From JBLNDG01 sp050261415 (GTDB lineage Bacteria > Bacillota > Clostridia > Lutisporales > Lutisporaceae), in the NCBI GenBank assembly GCA_050261415.1, contig JBLNDG010000092.1, positions 1-24,406 of the forward strand: a DNA stretch of 24,406 nucleotides, in the 5' to 3' direction. A program made the position numbers and the translations under genes. The notes beneath the pieces were generated by a model. That model was not told where the DNA came from. It saw only the letters and a program-made list of their open reading frames with translations, and searched no databases. Numbering within the stretch: position 1 is the stretch's first letter; each line of letters begins with the position of its first letter. Positions 1-7,359 of this stretch are shown here, in pieces.

Positions 1-259
1 CCCCGAAGGCACCTACTGAAAATACGGCTGCCCTCTTCCTTGTGCAGGAACGGATGGCACCTTCCATCAGGCCGCTTCCTGAGGAAGTTGAAAGTATTAT
101 TGTGTTTTCTGTCTGGAATACCTTTTGCAATTTTTCAGAAATACTTCTCTGGAGTGCAGATGCAGCTTTTGAACGATGTCCTATCTGTGGTGTTGCCATC
201 TTCTGCAGCACATCCTCACGGACATCTATCGGGCCGGGAATAAATAGTTTCTTGTGCAT
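1..259 (-). CDS. Class V aminotransferase, N-terminal part (alanine-glyoxylate / serine-pyruvate aminotransferase-like)
   Basis: PLP-dependent fold-type I aminotransferase, cut by the window edge, so only the first ~86 residues are visible. The protein begins MHKKLFIPGPIDVRE and continues with MATPQIGHRSK, then STSSGSGLMEGAIRSC and finally VFSVGAFG. These match the N-terminal landmarks of the alanine-glyoxylate/serine-pyruvate aminotransferase group: the PGP substrate loop, the GHRS segment, and the S/T-rich SGTGxMEA loop that holds the PLP phosphate. The start is ATG at 257-259 (plus coordinates), preceded by a GGAGG site at about 266-271. The PLP lysine lies outside the window. The substrate cannot be fixed from this part: serine-glyoxylate, alanine-glyoxylate, or a phosphonate aminotransferase are all possible. 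Its promoter should lie within 272-497, an AT-rich gap shared with the divergent NUDIX gene. Confidence 0.85.
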   Translation of the reverse strand, partial: MHKKLFIPGPIDVREDVLQKMATPQIGHRSKAASALQRSISEKLQKVFQTENTIILSTSSGSGLMEGAIRSCTRKRAAVFSVGAFG

Positions 260-509
260 TTTTGTTCCTCCTTTAAATTTTATTTCTATTATTATTTGAA
301 CTGTTATATTTTTTTTGTCATTTCTCCTCAAATTAATCATACCATTATGAAAAATAACCCTCAACAGTAAAATTTAAAAAAATAACATATCCTGCATTAT
401 TCACAATTATTTGAAAATATTAGCTTCACATCATTAAAGGTTTTATACGAATCGGTATTTTGATATACTGGTATTATAGACAATTATTATTTATAGTATG
501 AGGTACAAT

Positions 510-1133
510 ATGAAACTGGATTTCGCCAAGTTAAAAAATAGGGATACAAGTTTTTGCGATATTGAAATTTATAGAGAACACTCAGTTCTTGTTCCAATGG
601 TAAAGACCGGTGAGAGTTACTCTCTGCTGTTTGAGATAAGGGCAGAGAAACTCAATAAACAACCTAATGAAATTTGCTTCCCTGGTGGGAAAATTGAAAA
701 GAAGGAAAGCAAGCAAGAAGCTGCAATTAGAGAAACGGCAGAGGAACTTTTACTCCCCGTAAGTAATATCGAAATTTGGGGAGAGCTTGACACTGTAGTA
801 ACCCCTTTTAATACAATTATATATCCCTTTGCCGGGCAACTCAATAAATATACCGGCACCTATAACGCCGATGAAGTTAAGGATGTATTCCTTGTTCCCC
901 TGTCCTTCTTTATTGAAACAAATCCGCTATGCCACAATATTGATATAAGAATGGTGCCAAAGGAGGATTTCCCCTATAATATGATACAAAAAGGCAGGAA
1001 TTACCCCTGGGGAAGGGGCCGCTACCCTGTGTATTTCTACACTTATGACAATAAAATCATTTGGGGCATCACTGCAAGAATCATTAAAAACTTTATACAG
1101 ATAGTCAAAAGCAATAAGCAGATAATTGTTTAA
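510..1133 (+). CDS. NUDIX hydrolase, CoA pyrophosphatase-like
   Basis: Probable nucleotide-diphosphate hydrolase acting on CoA or a related dinucleotide. The NUDIX box is clear: G-x5-E-x7-R-E-T-A-E-E-L, within GGKIEKKESKQEAAIRETAE. The late glycine of the consensus (EExGU) is leucine here. Just upstream is LLFEIRAEKLNKQPNEICFP, which resembles the UPF0035 signature (LLTxR...FPGG) of the NudL/YeaB CoA pyrophosphatases. That supports the CoA substrate but does not prove it. An ATG also exists in frame at 498, but GAGG at 500-503 sits 6 nt before the ATG at 510, so 510 (protein MKLDFAKLK) is the better start, giving about 207 residues. A terminator follows directly, so the gene appears monocistronic. 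It converges with the YyaL-like gene on the other strand. Confidence 0.85.
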   Translation: MKLDFAKLKNRDTSFCDIEIYREHSVLVPMVKTGESYSLLFEIRAEKLNKQPNEICFPGGKIEKKESKQEAAIRETAEELLLPVSNIEIWGELDTVVTPFNTIIYPFAGQLNKYTGTYNADEVKDVFLVPLSFFIETNPLCHNIDIRMVPKEDFPYNMIQKGRNYPWGRGRYPVYFYTYDNKIIWGITARIIKNFIQIVKSNKQIIV

Positions 1134-1140
1134 GCAGTCA

Positions 1141-1171
1141 AAGAGCCGGTATCTCTACCGGTTCTTTTTTT
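1141..1171 (+). terminator. Rho-independent terminator after the NUDIX gene
   Basis: The stem AGAGCCGGTA pairs with TACCGGTTCT around a short loop (TCTC), and a run of seven T follows. It lies between the convergent NUDIX and YyaL-like genes. The T run faces the plus strand, so it mainly serves the NUDIX gene. Confidence 0.85.
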
Positions 1172-3252
1172 CATTGCGGCTTGCTTATTATGCTTTCAAA
1201 CTCTTCAAAATCAGTTACCGGCGCCCTGCATGCAAAATTCTCGCATACATAGGCCGTAGCTTTATCTTCTATCATATCGTGACCGTTAATATAAGGCACA
1301 TAGTCCGATATATCCATGCCGTCTTCGCCTGTATTTTTGAATACTACTACTGAATACGGAAGAAAGTTCCTGTTTACAAGTTCCATCATGCGCTGTGTGC
1401 TGCTGTCCGTTCTACCCCCGACAATAACTATTTCGCTGGATTTGCTGTTTACAAACAACAGAGTCATAAGCATGCAGGTGTAGCCCATAGGGTAGTTTTC
1501 AATCATGCCTGCAAAGGTGTTCAGCTGTTCATAGGCTTTATCTTCAAGCTCAGGATCCCCCGTCAGCCTCGACAGCTTTAAAAAGTTCATAGCAGCCACA
1601 GAATTGCCTGACGGGGTCGCTCCGTCATATACATCCTTGGGCCGTGCAATGAGCTGCTCACTATCGCTCCCATATAAAAACAGCCCACCCTTTTCCTCAT
1701 CATGGAAGTACTTTATCATATCCTTGTTCAGGGTCAGAGCAAGCTTAATGTAATCTGCCTTGAAAGTCGCCTCGTACAGCTCTATGAGTCCCCATACCAG
1801 GAATGCATAGTCATCAAGGTAGGCTAAATATGCTGCATCACCTTCCCTGAATCTTGCAAGCAGTCTTCCGTCGGACCTGATCAGCTTTTCCCTTATAAAG
1901 GCTACAACTTTTTCTGCCGCTTTTGAGTAATTCTCATCACCCATTACCCGTGCTCCTATTGCAAGGGCTGCAATCATTAGACCGTTCCAGGAGGTAAGTA
2001 TCTTGTCGTCCTTGTACGGATGAACCCTTTTTTCCCTTGCTTCAAACACCTTTTTCCTCATGCTTTCCATGGGGTTAGCGGCTATATTCCCGAAAGCCTC
2101 CTTGTTATCAATGAGATTCGGGATACTTCTGCCCTCAAAATTGCCTTTTTTGCTTATCCCGTAGTAATTGCAGAATTGACCGGCATCTTTTTCACCGAGT
2201 ACTGCTTCAATTTTCTCCGGACTCCAAACGTAGAATTTTCCTTCAACACCTTCCGAATCCGCATCTTCAGCGGAATAAAAGCCTCCATCGGGGGATGTCA
2301 TATCACGCAGCACATACTCGAAAATCTGGCGTGCTACCTCTTTATACTGCGCTTTCCCGGTAGCCAGGTAGGTTTCAATATATACTATTGCAAGCTGCGC
2401 ATTATCGTATAACATCTTTTCAAAGTGGGGAACAAGCCATTTCCGGTCTGTTGAATACCTTGAAAAGCCGAAGCCTATATGGTCGTATATTCCTCCTCTA
2501 TACATTGCAGCGAGTGTGTCCTCAACCATAGACAGCGCTTTTGCTTCACCAGTTGTTTTCCAGTATCGCAACAGAAATTGCAGATTGTGAGGCGTCGGGA
2601 ACTTGGGTGCTCTGCCGAAACCGCCATATTCCTTGTCAAAGCTCGCTTTAAAACCCTCGTACGCCTTATGGACGGCTTCCATTGAGATTTCTCCCTCCGA
2701 CTCCGCATCAAAGCTTTCCCTCATATGTTCCAATATTTTTTCTGAAGAATCAAGTACCGGAGTTCTCTCATTCTTCCATATCCTAGTGGTTTCCTTTAAT
2801 ATTTCAAGCAAGCCCGGATATCCCATTCTTGAATCCTTTGGAAAGTATGTGCCTGCAAAAAAAGGCTTTTTATCCGGGGTCATTATTATTGTCAGAGGCC
2901 ATCCGCCGCTGCCCGTCAAAGCCTGACAGACATTCATGTATATATGGTCAATATCAGGCCTTTCCTCCCGATCCACCTTAATGGCTATAAAGTTCCCGTT
3001 AAGTGCTCCGGCAACTTCTTCATCCTCAAAGGATTCCCTCTCCATTACATGGCACCAGTGGCAAGTAAATTTTACCATCTATGAATACCCAATAGAGAGG
3101 AATATAGGTTTGTCTTCCGACTTTGCCTTTTCAAAGGCTTCATCACTCCAGGGAAACCAATCTACTGGGTTATATGCATGCTGCAACAGGTATGGACTTT
3201 TTTGGTTTGCCAGTCTATTAGCTTTCTTGCCATGCATATTTTCATGATTCAT
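1171..3252 (-). pseudogene. YyaL/DUF255 thioredoxin-domain protein, interrupted by an in-frame TAG
   Basis: Homologue of the large thioredoxin-domain proteins of the YyaL/SSP411 (SPATA20) type: an N-terminal thioredoxin-like DUF255 domain followed by an (alpha/alpha)6-barrel like that of N-acylglucosamine 2-epimerases. The precise biochemical role of the family is not established. From ATG at 3250-3252 the frame reads MNHENMHGKKANRLANQKSP, YLLQHAYNPVDWFPW and KPIFLSIGYS, all canonical for the family, then hits TAG at 3079-3081. The next codons read MVKFT, followed by CHWCHVMERESF. In relatives, GYS runs straight into TCHWCH, so 15 nt (3067-3081) appear inserted without breaking frame. The remaining 635 codons to TGA at 1171 are open and include HFEKMLYDNAQL and LTSWNGLM. 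A product started at the ATG at 3076-3078, directly after the TAG, would lack the conserved N-terminal ~57 residues but keep the CxxC. Total length of 694 codons is normal for the family. A strain-specific knockout, reinitiation or amber readthrough are all possible. Confidence 0.8.
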
Positions 3253-3452
3253 TTTATCACTCTCCCTTCCTAGTTATTTCAACAATATTATCTGAAGGTA
3301 TGCAATAACTATGCAGATAAGAATGTATGCTTATTCTTATTTAATCTTACTGTTGTACATTTTATAAAAAATTCGCCAAAAAGTAATAAATTATGTTCGA
3401 TCAAAGGTTGGTTAAACTATATATGAAGGGGCTCAAAAGGAGTGTAGTAAAA

Positions 3453-4250
3453 ATGAAGCATTCTAAGTTTCCAATCACACTTTTTATATCTCTTCTTGCA
3501 CTTGCTATGCTTTTACTCAATTTAAATGAAGTCGGCGCCTATTCGTATGAGTTAAAAGCCATTAAAACTATTGTCATAGATACAACAGGAGACGAAGCAA
3601 AAGAAAAAGTTGAAATACTGGCAGATGAAGAAAATAAGGGCTATGTTGTGAAAGTAGTTCATAGGAATAAAAAGGCTTATGAATTAAAACCTGCCAAAAA
3701 GTTCAAGTTTTTAGCTCCATACACACCATTTTGGAAGCTAAATATTATTATTGTAGATATAAATACTGATTCTGTTCCAGAAATCATTACTTGGGGAAGC
3801 ATGACCCATGAAAATCCAATCCACATTTTTAGATGGAATGGAACTGAATATGAAATCATCTTCAGTGGTTTTTATACAGGGTTAAGCTTTAGAGACATAA
3901 CTGGAGACAATGTTTTGGAACTTGTTATTTCAAATAGAATTTATGGAACAGGCTATGAAAATATATATTTCCAATGGCAGGACAATAAATATAAAAAGAT
4001 TTATTATGAATTTGACGGATATAGAGGCTTTCCGATAATAAATCAATTATTCGCAATTTTGCCTGTAACCCAACCATATTTATATGCCAAAGAAGTGTTA
4101 GATAATATTTTTACAGACGAGTGGATTAGCAATAAAAACAACCTAAAATTATTGGAAGGATTCAACAAAGACTTATTAAATATTCAAGTTGTCAGTTATG
4201 TAGATGCCAGAATGGAATATAAAAATGAACTTCCGATTAAAGAGACATGA
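3453..4250 (+). CDS. Exported FG-GAP/VCBS-like protein, probably cut short by a TGA
   Basis: Protein of unknown function, likely secreted or membrane-anchored. From ATG at 3453 (AAAGGAG upstream) the N-terminus is MKHSKFPITLFISLLALAML, a basic start followed by a long hydrophobic segment, typical of a signal peptide. An in-frame ATG at 3393 has no good ribosome site. The mature part holds two acidic turns, VDINTDSVPEI and RDITGDNVLEL, like the D-x-N-x-D-x-x-x-E calcium-binding turns of FG-GAP/VCBS beta-propeller repeats, here without enough repeats for a full propeller. The frame ends at TGA (4248-4250), but the same frame stays open for 46 more codons to TAA at 4389-4391 (VFNVKTYRTIDTTISV ... 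DIWRIENINFVE). That looks like a continuation of the same protein, so the gene may be truncated by a nonsense change. A terminator follows at 4419. Confidence 0.6.
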   Translation: MKHSKFPITLFISLLALAMLLLNLNEVGAYSYELKAIKTIVIDTTGDEAKEKVEILADEENKGYVVKVVHRNKKAYELKPAKKFKFLAPYTPFWKLNIIIVDINTDSVPEIITWGSMTHENPIHIFRWNGTEYEIIFSGFYTGLSFRDITGDNVLELVISNRIYGTGYENIYFQWQDNKYKKIYYEFDGYRGFPIINQLFAILPVTQPYLYAKEVLDNIFTDEWISNKNNLKLLEGFNKDLLNIQVVSYVDARMEYKNELPIKET

Positions 4251-4418
4251 GTGTTCAATGTCAAGACCTATAGGACAATTGATACAACAATATCTGTAAA
4301 CGAAGTAACTATGATTGTCGGTATGAAAATTATCAATAGTATTGATGAAGAAGATATTTGGAGAATAGAAAATATAAACTTTGTTGAATAAAAAATGGTT
4401 TATGCATCAATGGTAAAC

Positions 4419-4452
4419 AACCTTCTCAAAGCATTGCTATGAGAGGGTTTTT
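4419..4452 (+). terminator. Rho-independent terminator
   Basis: AACCTTCTCA pairs with TGAGAGGGTT (10 bp, one G-T pair) around an 11-nt loop, followed by TTTTT. It closes the FG-GAP-like gene just past the extended reading frame that ends at 4391, consistent with the transcript covering that extension. Confidence 0.8.
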
Positions 4453-4472
4453 ATTTATCTTTCAAGAAACTA

Positions 4473-4501
4473 TTGACAGAAAATGCTATTATTATTATAA
4501 T
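4473..4501 (+). promoter_or_regulatory. Sigma-A-type promoter of the TetR gene
   Basis: TTGACA at 4473-4478 and TATAAT at 4496-4501 are both perfect consensus hexamers with the optimal 17-nt spacer. Transcription should begin near 4508, about 70 nt before the TetR start codon. This is the strongest promoter visible in the window. Confidence 0.85.
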
Positions 4502-4509
4502 GAGTACAC

Positions 4510-4533
4510 AGTCAATGAGTTGTAAGTCAATGA
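4510..4533 (+). repeat. Direct repeat AGTCAATGA x2, possible operator
   Basis: AGTCAATGA occurs at 4510-4518 and again at 4525-4533, a 15-nt period, directly downstream of the predicted transcription start and upstream of a TetR-family gene. The placement fits autorepression. TetR proteins usually bind palindromes rather than direct repeats, so this assignment is tentative. Confidence 0.35.
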
Positions 4534-4577
4534 ATATCGAGTTAAGAATTTGATGCTAGTCATATGGAGTTGATGAA

Positions 4578-5171
4578 ATGTCAGAAACGCAACGGCAGAA
4601 ACAAAAAAATTTAACCAGAAAACACATAATAGAAGCAGCCATTAAGCAGTATGCAGCAATAGGCTTGACTAAAACACGGACTGCTGATATTGCAAAAGCA
4701 GCAAATGTATCACATGGGACGATATTTGCACACTTTTCAACGCAAGAAGAATTACTGATAGCTGTGATTGATGAATTCGGTTCCAGGATAAATATGCGAT
4801 TGCATGAGCTTGCCAGTGGTAAAAGTGGGGTACATGAGGTATTGGAGGCTCATTTAGAAGGTTTGATCGAGTTTGAAGACTTTTACACAAAATTGGTTAT
4901 TGAAAGCCGTCTCCTTCCAAAAATTGTCCGAAATACATTCATTATGATACAATCAACTATTTCGTTTCATCTCAGTCAAGCAGTTGAGAGGGAAATAAAA
5001 GCAGGTTCTATTTTGCCACTTCCAATTTATATGATTTTTAATGGCTGGGTCGGGTTAGTACACTACTATTTGATAAACAGCGACCTATTTTCTCCTGGAG
5101 AATCTGTACTGAAACGCTATGGTCAGGATTTGCTGGTGTATTATATGAATTTGATAACACAGAAAAATTAA
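4578..5171 (+). CDS. TetR/AcrR-family transcriptional regulator
   Basis: DNA-binding regulator of 197 residues, typical for the family. The N-terminal helix-turn-helix spans roughly residues 10-57: RKHIIEAAIKQYAAIGLTKT, then TADIAKAANVSHGTIFAHFS and TQEELLIAVID. This matches the TetR pattern (A-x-x-x-F/Y-x-x-x-G-x-x-x-T-x-x-x-I-A-x-x-A-x-V-S-x-G-x-x-x-x-x-F). The C-terminal part is helical and ligand-specific, so no inducer can be read from it. A ribosome site (TGGAG) precedes the ATG. Two small genes follow on the same strand, with gaps of about 34 and 54 nt, and may be co-transcribed from the strong promoter at 4473. The target genes are unknown; autoregulation is likely given the repeat at 4510. 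Confidence 0.88.
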   Translation: MSETQRQKQKNLTRKHIIEAAIKQYAAIGLTKTRTADIAKAANVSHGTIFAHFSTQEELLIAVIDEFGSRINMRLHELASGKSGVHEVLEAHLEGLIEFEDFYTKLVIESRLLPKIVRNTFIMIQSTISFHLSQAVEREIKAGSILPLPIYMIFNGWVGLVHYYLINSDLFSPGESVLKRYGQDLLVYYMNLITQKN

Positions 5172-5205
5172 AATTGTAAAACCGCTGGTAAAGGAGGTGA
5201 AGTAA

Positions 5206-5400
5206 TTGAAAGTACATGGTGCTAAAGAGTTAAAAGGCAGAAAATGTTATGGGCATCTTGGAGGTAAGCTGGGTGAACGACTATTTGTACGGCTTATTGA
5301 AATGGAGTGGTTGAAACTGGAAGAAGGTAAATCGACAGTTTATGAAATCACTGAAAAAGGGTATAAGGAATTTGAAAAGTTGGGTGTAAAATTAGATTGA
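5206..5400 (+). CDS. Small winged-helix protein resembling the C-terminal half of ArsR-type regulators
   Basis: A 64-residue protein beginning at a TTG (5206) five bases after a near-perfect ribosome site, AAGGAGGTGA (5191-5200), so the start is well supported. The sequence contains KGRKCYGHLGGKLGERLFVR, followed by VYEITEKGYKEFEKLGVKLD. This resembles the C-terminal segment of a subgroup of ArsR-family regulators (the (R/K)xCYxHLxGxLG motif followed by the wing and a terminal xxLGI/V). No DNA-binding N-terminal half is present upstream, where the TetR gene ends. It could be a free-standing sensor or dimerisation domain that works with the adjacent TetR, or simply a small winged-helix protein. 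Function is not known. Confidence 0.65.
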   Translation: MKVHGAKELKGRKCYGHLGGKLGERLFVRLIEMEWLKLEEGKSTVYEITEKGYKEFEKLGVKLD

Positions 5401-5454
5401 TTATAGAGGGATTGGTCTTAAAATTGTTAATAATACTGGAGAGGTGTGATAAAA

Positions 5455-5715
5455 GTGAAAATTTGTATTGCATGTGGAATGCCTATGAAGAATTTGTCCG
5501 ACTTTGCCATGGGAGATGTTGAAAAGGATTATTGCATTCACTGTGCTCGTCCTGATGGGGCAATGCAATCCTATGACGAAAAGCTGGATTCTTTAACTGA
5601 TTTTATTGTTAAAACGCAGGGATTAGATAAGAAAGCTGCAAAATCTGCTGCACGAGCTATGATGTCACGATTACCTGCTTGGGAAAGTGTGCATGACAAT
5701 TCCGCAGATGTCTGA
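5455..5715 (+). CDS. Zinc-ribbon protein
   Basis: Small cytosolic protein of about 86 residues with two cysteine pairs, CIACGMPM and CIHCARPDG, spaced like a zinc ribbon. The motif is followed by QSYDEKLDSLTDFIVKTQGL and a helical tail ending MMSRLPAWESV. It resembles the putative zinc-ribbon family in which the second knuckle reads CxxCxxPDGxxxSYEEKL. The role of this family is unknown. A GTG at 5446 is in frame, but GGAGAGG (5438-5444) would overlap it; the GTG at 5455 lies about 10 nt downstream and is preferred. It follows the TetR and ArsR-like genes in the same direction, so it may be part of their regulated unit. Confidence 0.75.
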   Translation: MKICIACGMPMKNLSDFAMGDVEKDYCIHCARPDGAMQSYDEKLDSLTDFIVKTQGLDKKAAKSAARAMMSRLPAWESVHDNSADV

Positions 5716-5738
5716 TTAAATTGGTTGTTTTATTTATA

Positions 5739-5912
5739 ATGATAAATAATAAATACACTATAGCACCTATACAGGCCTATAAACCTGATTACGACAGACA
5801 GCTCATCTTAAATAACGTGAGGTCGGATTTAAAAGGTGAACTGGAAGCTGTCATTCTCTATGAACAGCACTGGATTGAAATACCATTCTACTGGCTGCGC
5901 ATTCTGCAATAG
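5739..5912 (+). pseudogene. Ferritin-like (rubrerythrin-type) gene stub
   Basis: Open frame of 57 codons starting MINNKYTIAPIQAYKPDYDR, then NNVRSDLKGELEAVILYEQH. The pattern DLKGE(L/M)EAxxxYEQH is the first metal-ligand helix (E...YExH) of ferritin-like/rubrerythrin-type proteins, which normally run 130 residues or more with a second E-x-x-H helix. Here the frame continues WIEIPFYWLRILQ and stops, with no second ligand helix in any frame up to 6170. It is therefore best read as the 5' end of a broken gene joined to unrelated DNA shortly after the YEQH motif. An alternative start at 5721 has no advantage. Confidence 0.5.
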
Positions 5913-6172
5913 GTATGGAAATTTTTCAAGCCCAAGTCTATTCTATTTTCTCCATACCTATCTTTGTATTCTTTTGCAACAGCAATAGCAAAATTCCTTA
6001 TGACAGTATTGCACAAATATCAGTCCTTTATTTTTTCATTCAGATGTCTTATTTATGATTGAATATGGAAAAAACTAATAGAGGAATAGCTTTAACAATT
6101 TTGAGAAAACATTATATAATTATAGGTAGCCTCTAATATAAAACAATCCGTTTTGCTCTTTCGGATGCTTAA
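5913..6172. other. Intergenic remnant between two broken genes
   Basis: AT-rich stretch with stops in all frames and no recognised gene. On the minus strand, roughly 6015 to 5895, about 40 codons stay open (RNFAIAVAKEYKDRY, then LGLKNFHTYCRMRSQ), which reads like protein, but I could not assign it and it has no credible start. It is probably debris from the same deletion that truncated the genes on either side. Confidence 0.3.
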
Positions 6173-6604
6173 TATTGGTCTTACCCGGTAGGTAAAATAT
6201 CTGAACAAGCTGAAGAGCTCCTCAAGGTGACTAAGGAATGTCTTTATATTGGTATAGGCAAAGCTATTATCGGCAACCGACTGGGTGATATCTCACATGC
6301 AATTCAAGCCAATGCAGAATCTCACGGGTTTTCCGTGGTACGTGAGTTTACAGGACATGGTATAGGTCATAAAATGCACGAAGATCCGCTGGTACTCCAC
6401 TATGGTCATCCAAACAGAGGAATAAAGCTCTGTGAAGGTATGTTTTTTACCATCGAACCGATGATCAATGCAGGTTCTTACAAACTAACAATCGATAAAA
6501 ATGGATGGACTGCCAGAACGGCGGATGGCAGCCTGTCGGCCCAGTATGAGCATACCCTTGCTATTACCAAGAATGGTCCGCTGATTTTAACTGAGCAGGA
6601 CTGA
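6173..6604 (+). pseudogene. Methionine aminopeptidase, N-terminal half missing
   Basis: C-terminal part of a type I methionine aminopeptidase, which removes the initiator methionine from new proteins. The frame opens right after a TAA (6170-6172) with YWSYPVGKISEQAEELLKVT, corresponding to the middle of the family (TFPVGKIS). It continues through EFTGHGIGHKMHEDP, FTIEPMINAGSYK and LSAQYEHTLAITKNGP to the normal C-terminus. The histidine (GHGIG) and two glutamates (IEPM, YEHT) that bind metal are present. The two metal-binding aspartates, which lie before this point in complete enzymes, are absent, along with about 100 residues. A GTG at 6227 could start a 125-residue product, but it could not form the dinuclear metal site. 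A complete map gene presumably exists elsewhere in the genome. Confidence 0.85.
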
Positions 6605-6897
6605 TAAACCTTGTTAAATCGAAATGGCACCAAGGGCGGGTACTATAACCAATTTCTTCTTCTTACCATGGAAACCAATTTGCGGGGTTCTGTGAGTGCT
6701 GAAGAAGATTTTTTTATTGTTACCATTATGTTTTTGGGTACGCTTGACCTTGATTTACTAAAAGTTATCTTATTAAACCTTGCGGAATTACTTTTCATGC
6801 TGTTTGGTTACTATTCGTCATTTTTTAAGCTATTTTCATACTTTTAGTTGTCCGTTGTATATCTATTATATATTATAGTAATGAAAGGAGAGGTCTT
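6605..6897. other. Gap before the Lrp gene, with no convincing gene
   Basis: A 78-codon frame from TTG 6611 to 6847 has a hydrophobic second half, but no ribosome site and no recognisable family, so I do not call it. Near the end, TATATATTATAGTAATG at about 6867-6883 could supply a -10 element for the Lrp gene, and AAAGGAGAGGT at 6884-6894 is its ribosome site. Confidence 0.4.
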
Positions 6898-7344
6898 ATG
6901 GATGATATTGATATAAAGATACTGGAGCTTTTGGAACTCAGCGGCAGAATTTCTCATGAAGAAATAAGCAAGAGGCTTAATATGTCAAGACCGGCCATTC
7001 ACCAAAGAATATCAAAATTGGAGCAGGCCGGAGTAATTAAGGGCTATGATACCATAATAGATTGGAGTAAAGCAGGCCAAGGCATTAGGGCTATTGTACT
7101 AATAAAGGTTAAGACAAGTAATTTTGACAAGCTTATGGAACAAGTGAATAACCTAAAAATTAAAGGCCTCACAATAGAAAAGTGCTATAGAATTACCGGG
7201 CAATGGTGTATAATGCTTCAGATTAGAGCAAGCGTAACAGACCAAATAACACAACTCCACGATGAGATGCTAAAAATCGAGGGTATGCTGGAAACCTTCA
7301 CAATGCTTATTTTATCTGAAAAAAATAAACCACAGCAATTGTAA
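6898..7344 (+). CDS. Lrp/AsnC-family transcriptional regulator
   Basis: Feast/famine regulator of 148 residues. The N-terminal domain (about residues 1-50) has the standard layout DIDIKILELLELSGRISHEE, then EISKRLNMSRPAIHQRISKL and EQAGVIKGYDTIID. The C-terminal half (about 60-145) is the alpha/beta ligand-binding domain (RAM fold). An excellent ribosome site, AAAGGAGAGGT, precedes ATG 6898. The P5C dehydrogenase gene starts only 15 nt after its stop, so the two are very likely co-transcribed. Lrp-type regulators of proline and arginine catabolism are common, so a role as local regulator responding to proline, glutamate or arginine is a fair inference. A comparable pairing is Lrp-type regulation of putA in Proteobacteria. 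Confidence 0.9.
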   Translation: MDDIDIKILELLELSGRISHEEISKRLNMSRPAIHQRISKLEQAGVIKGYDTIIDWSKAGQGIRAIVLIKVKTSNFDKLMEQVNNLKIKGLTIEKCYRITGQWCIMLQIRASVTDQITQLHDEMLKIEGMLETFTMLILSEKNKPQQL

Positions 7345-7359
7345 AGGAGATTCATTCGT

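Noticed and set aside
40..299. Plus-strand open frames at the left edge
   Set aside because: They lie opposite the class V aminotransferase, which has a clear ribosome site and conserved motifs; the plus frames have neither.
6611..6847. 78-codon frame starting at TTG with a hydrophobic C-terminus
   Set aside because: No ribosome site, no recognisable family, and it sits in a decayed region; kept as unassigned.
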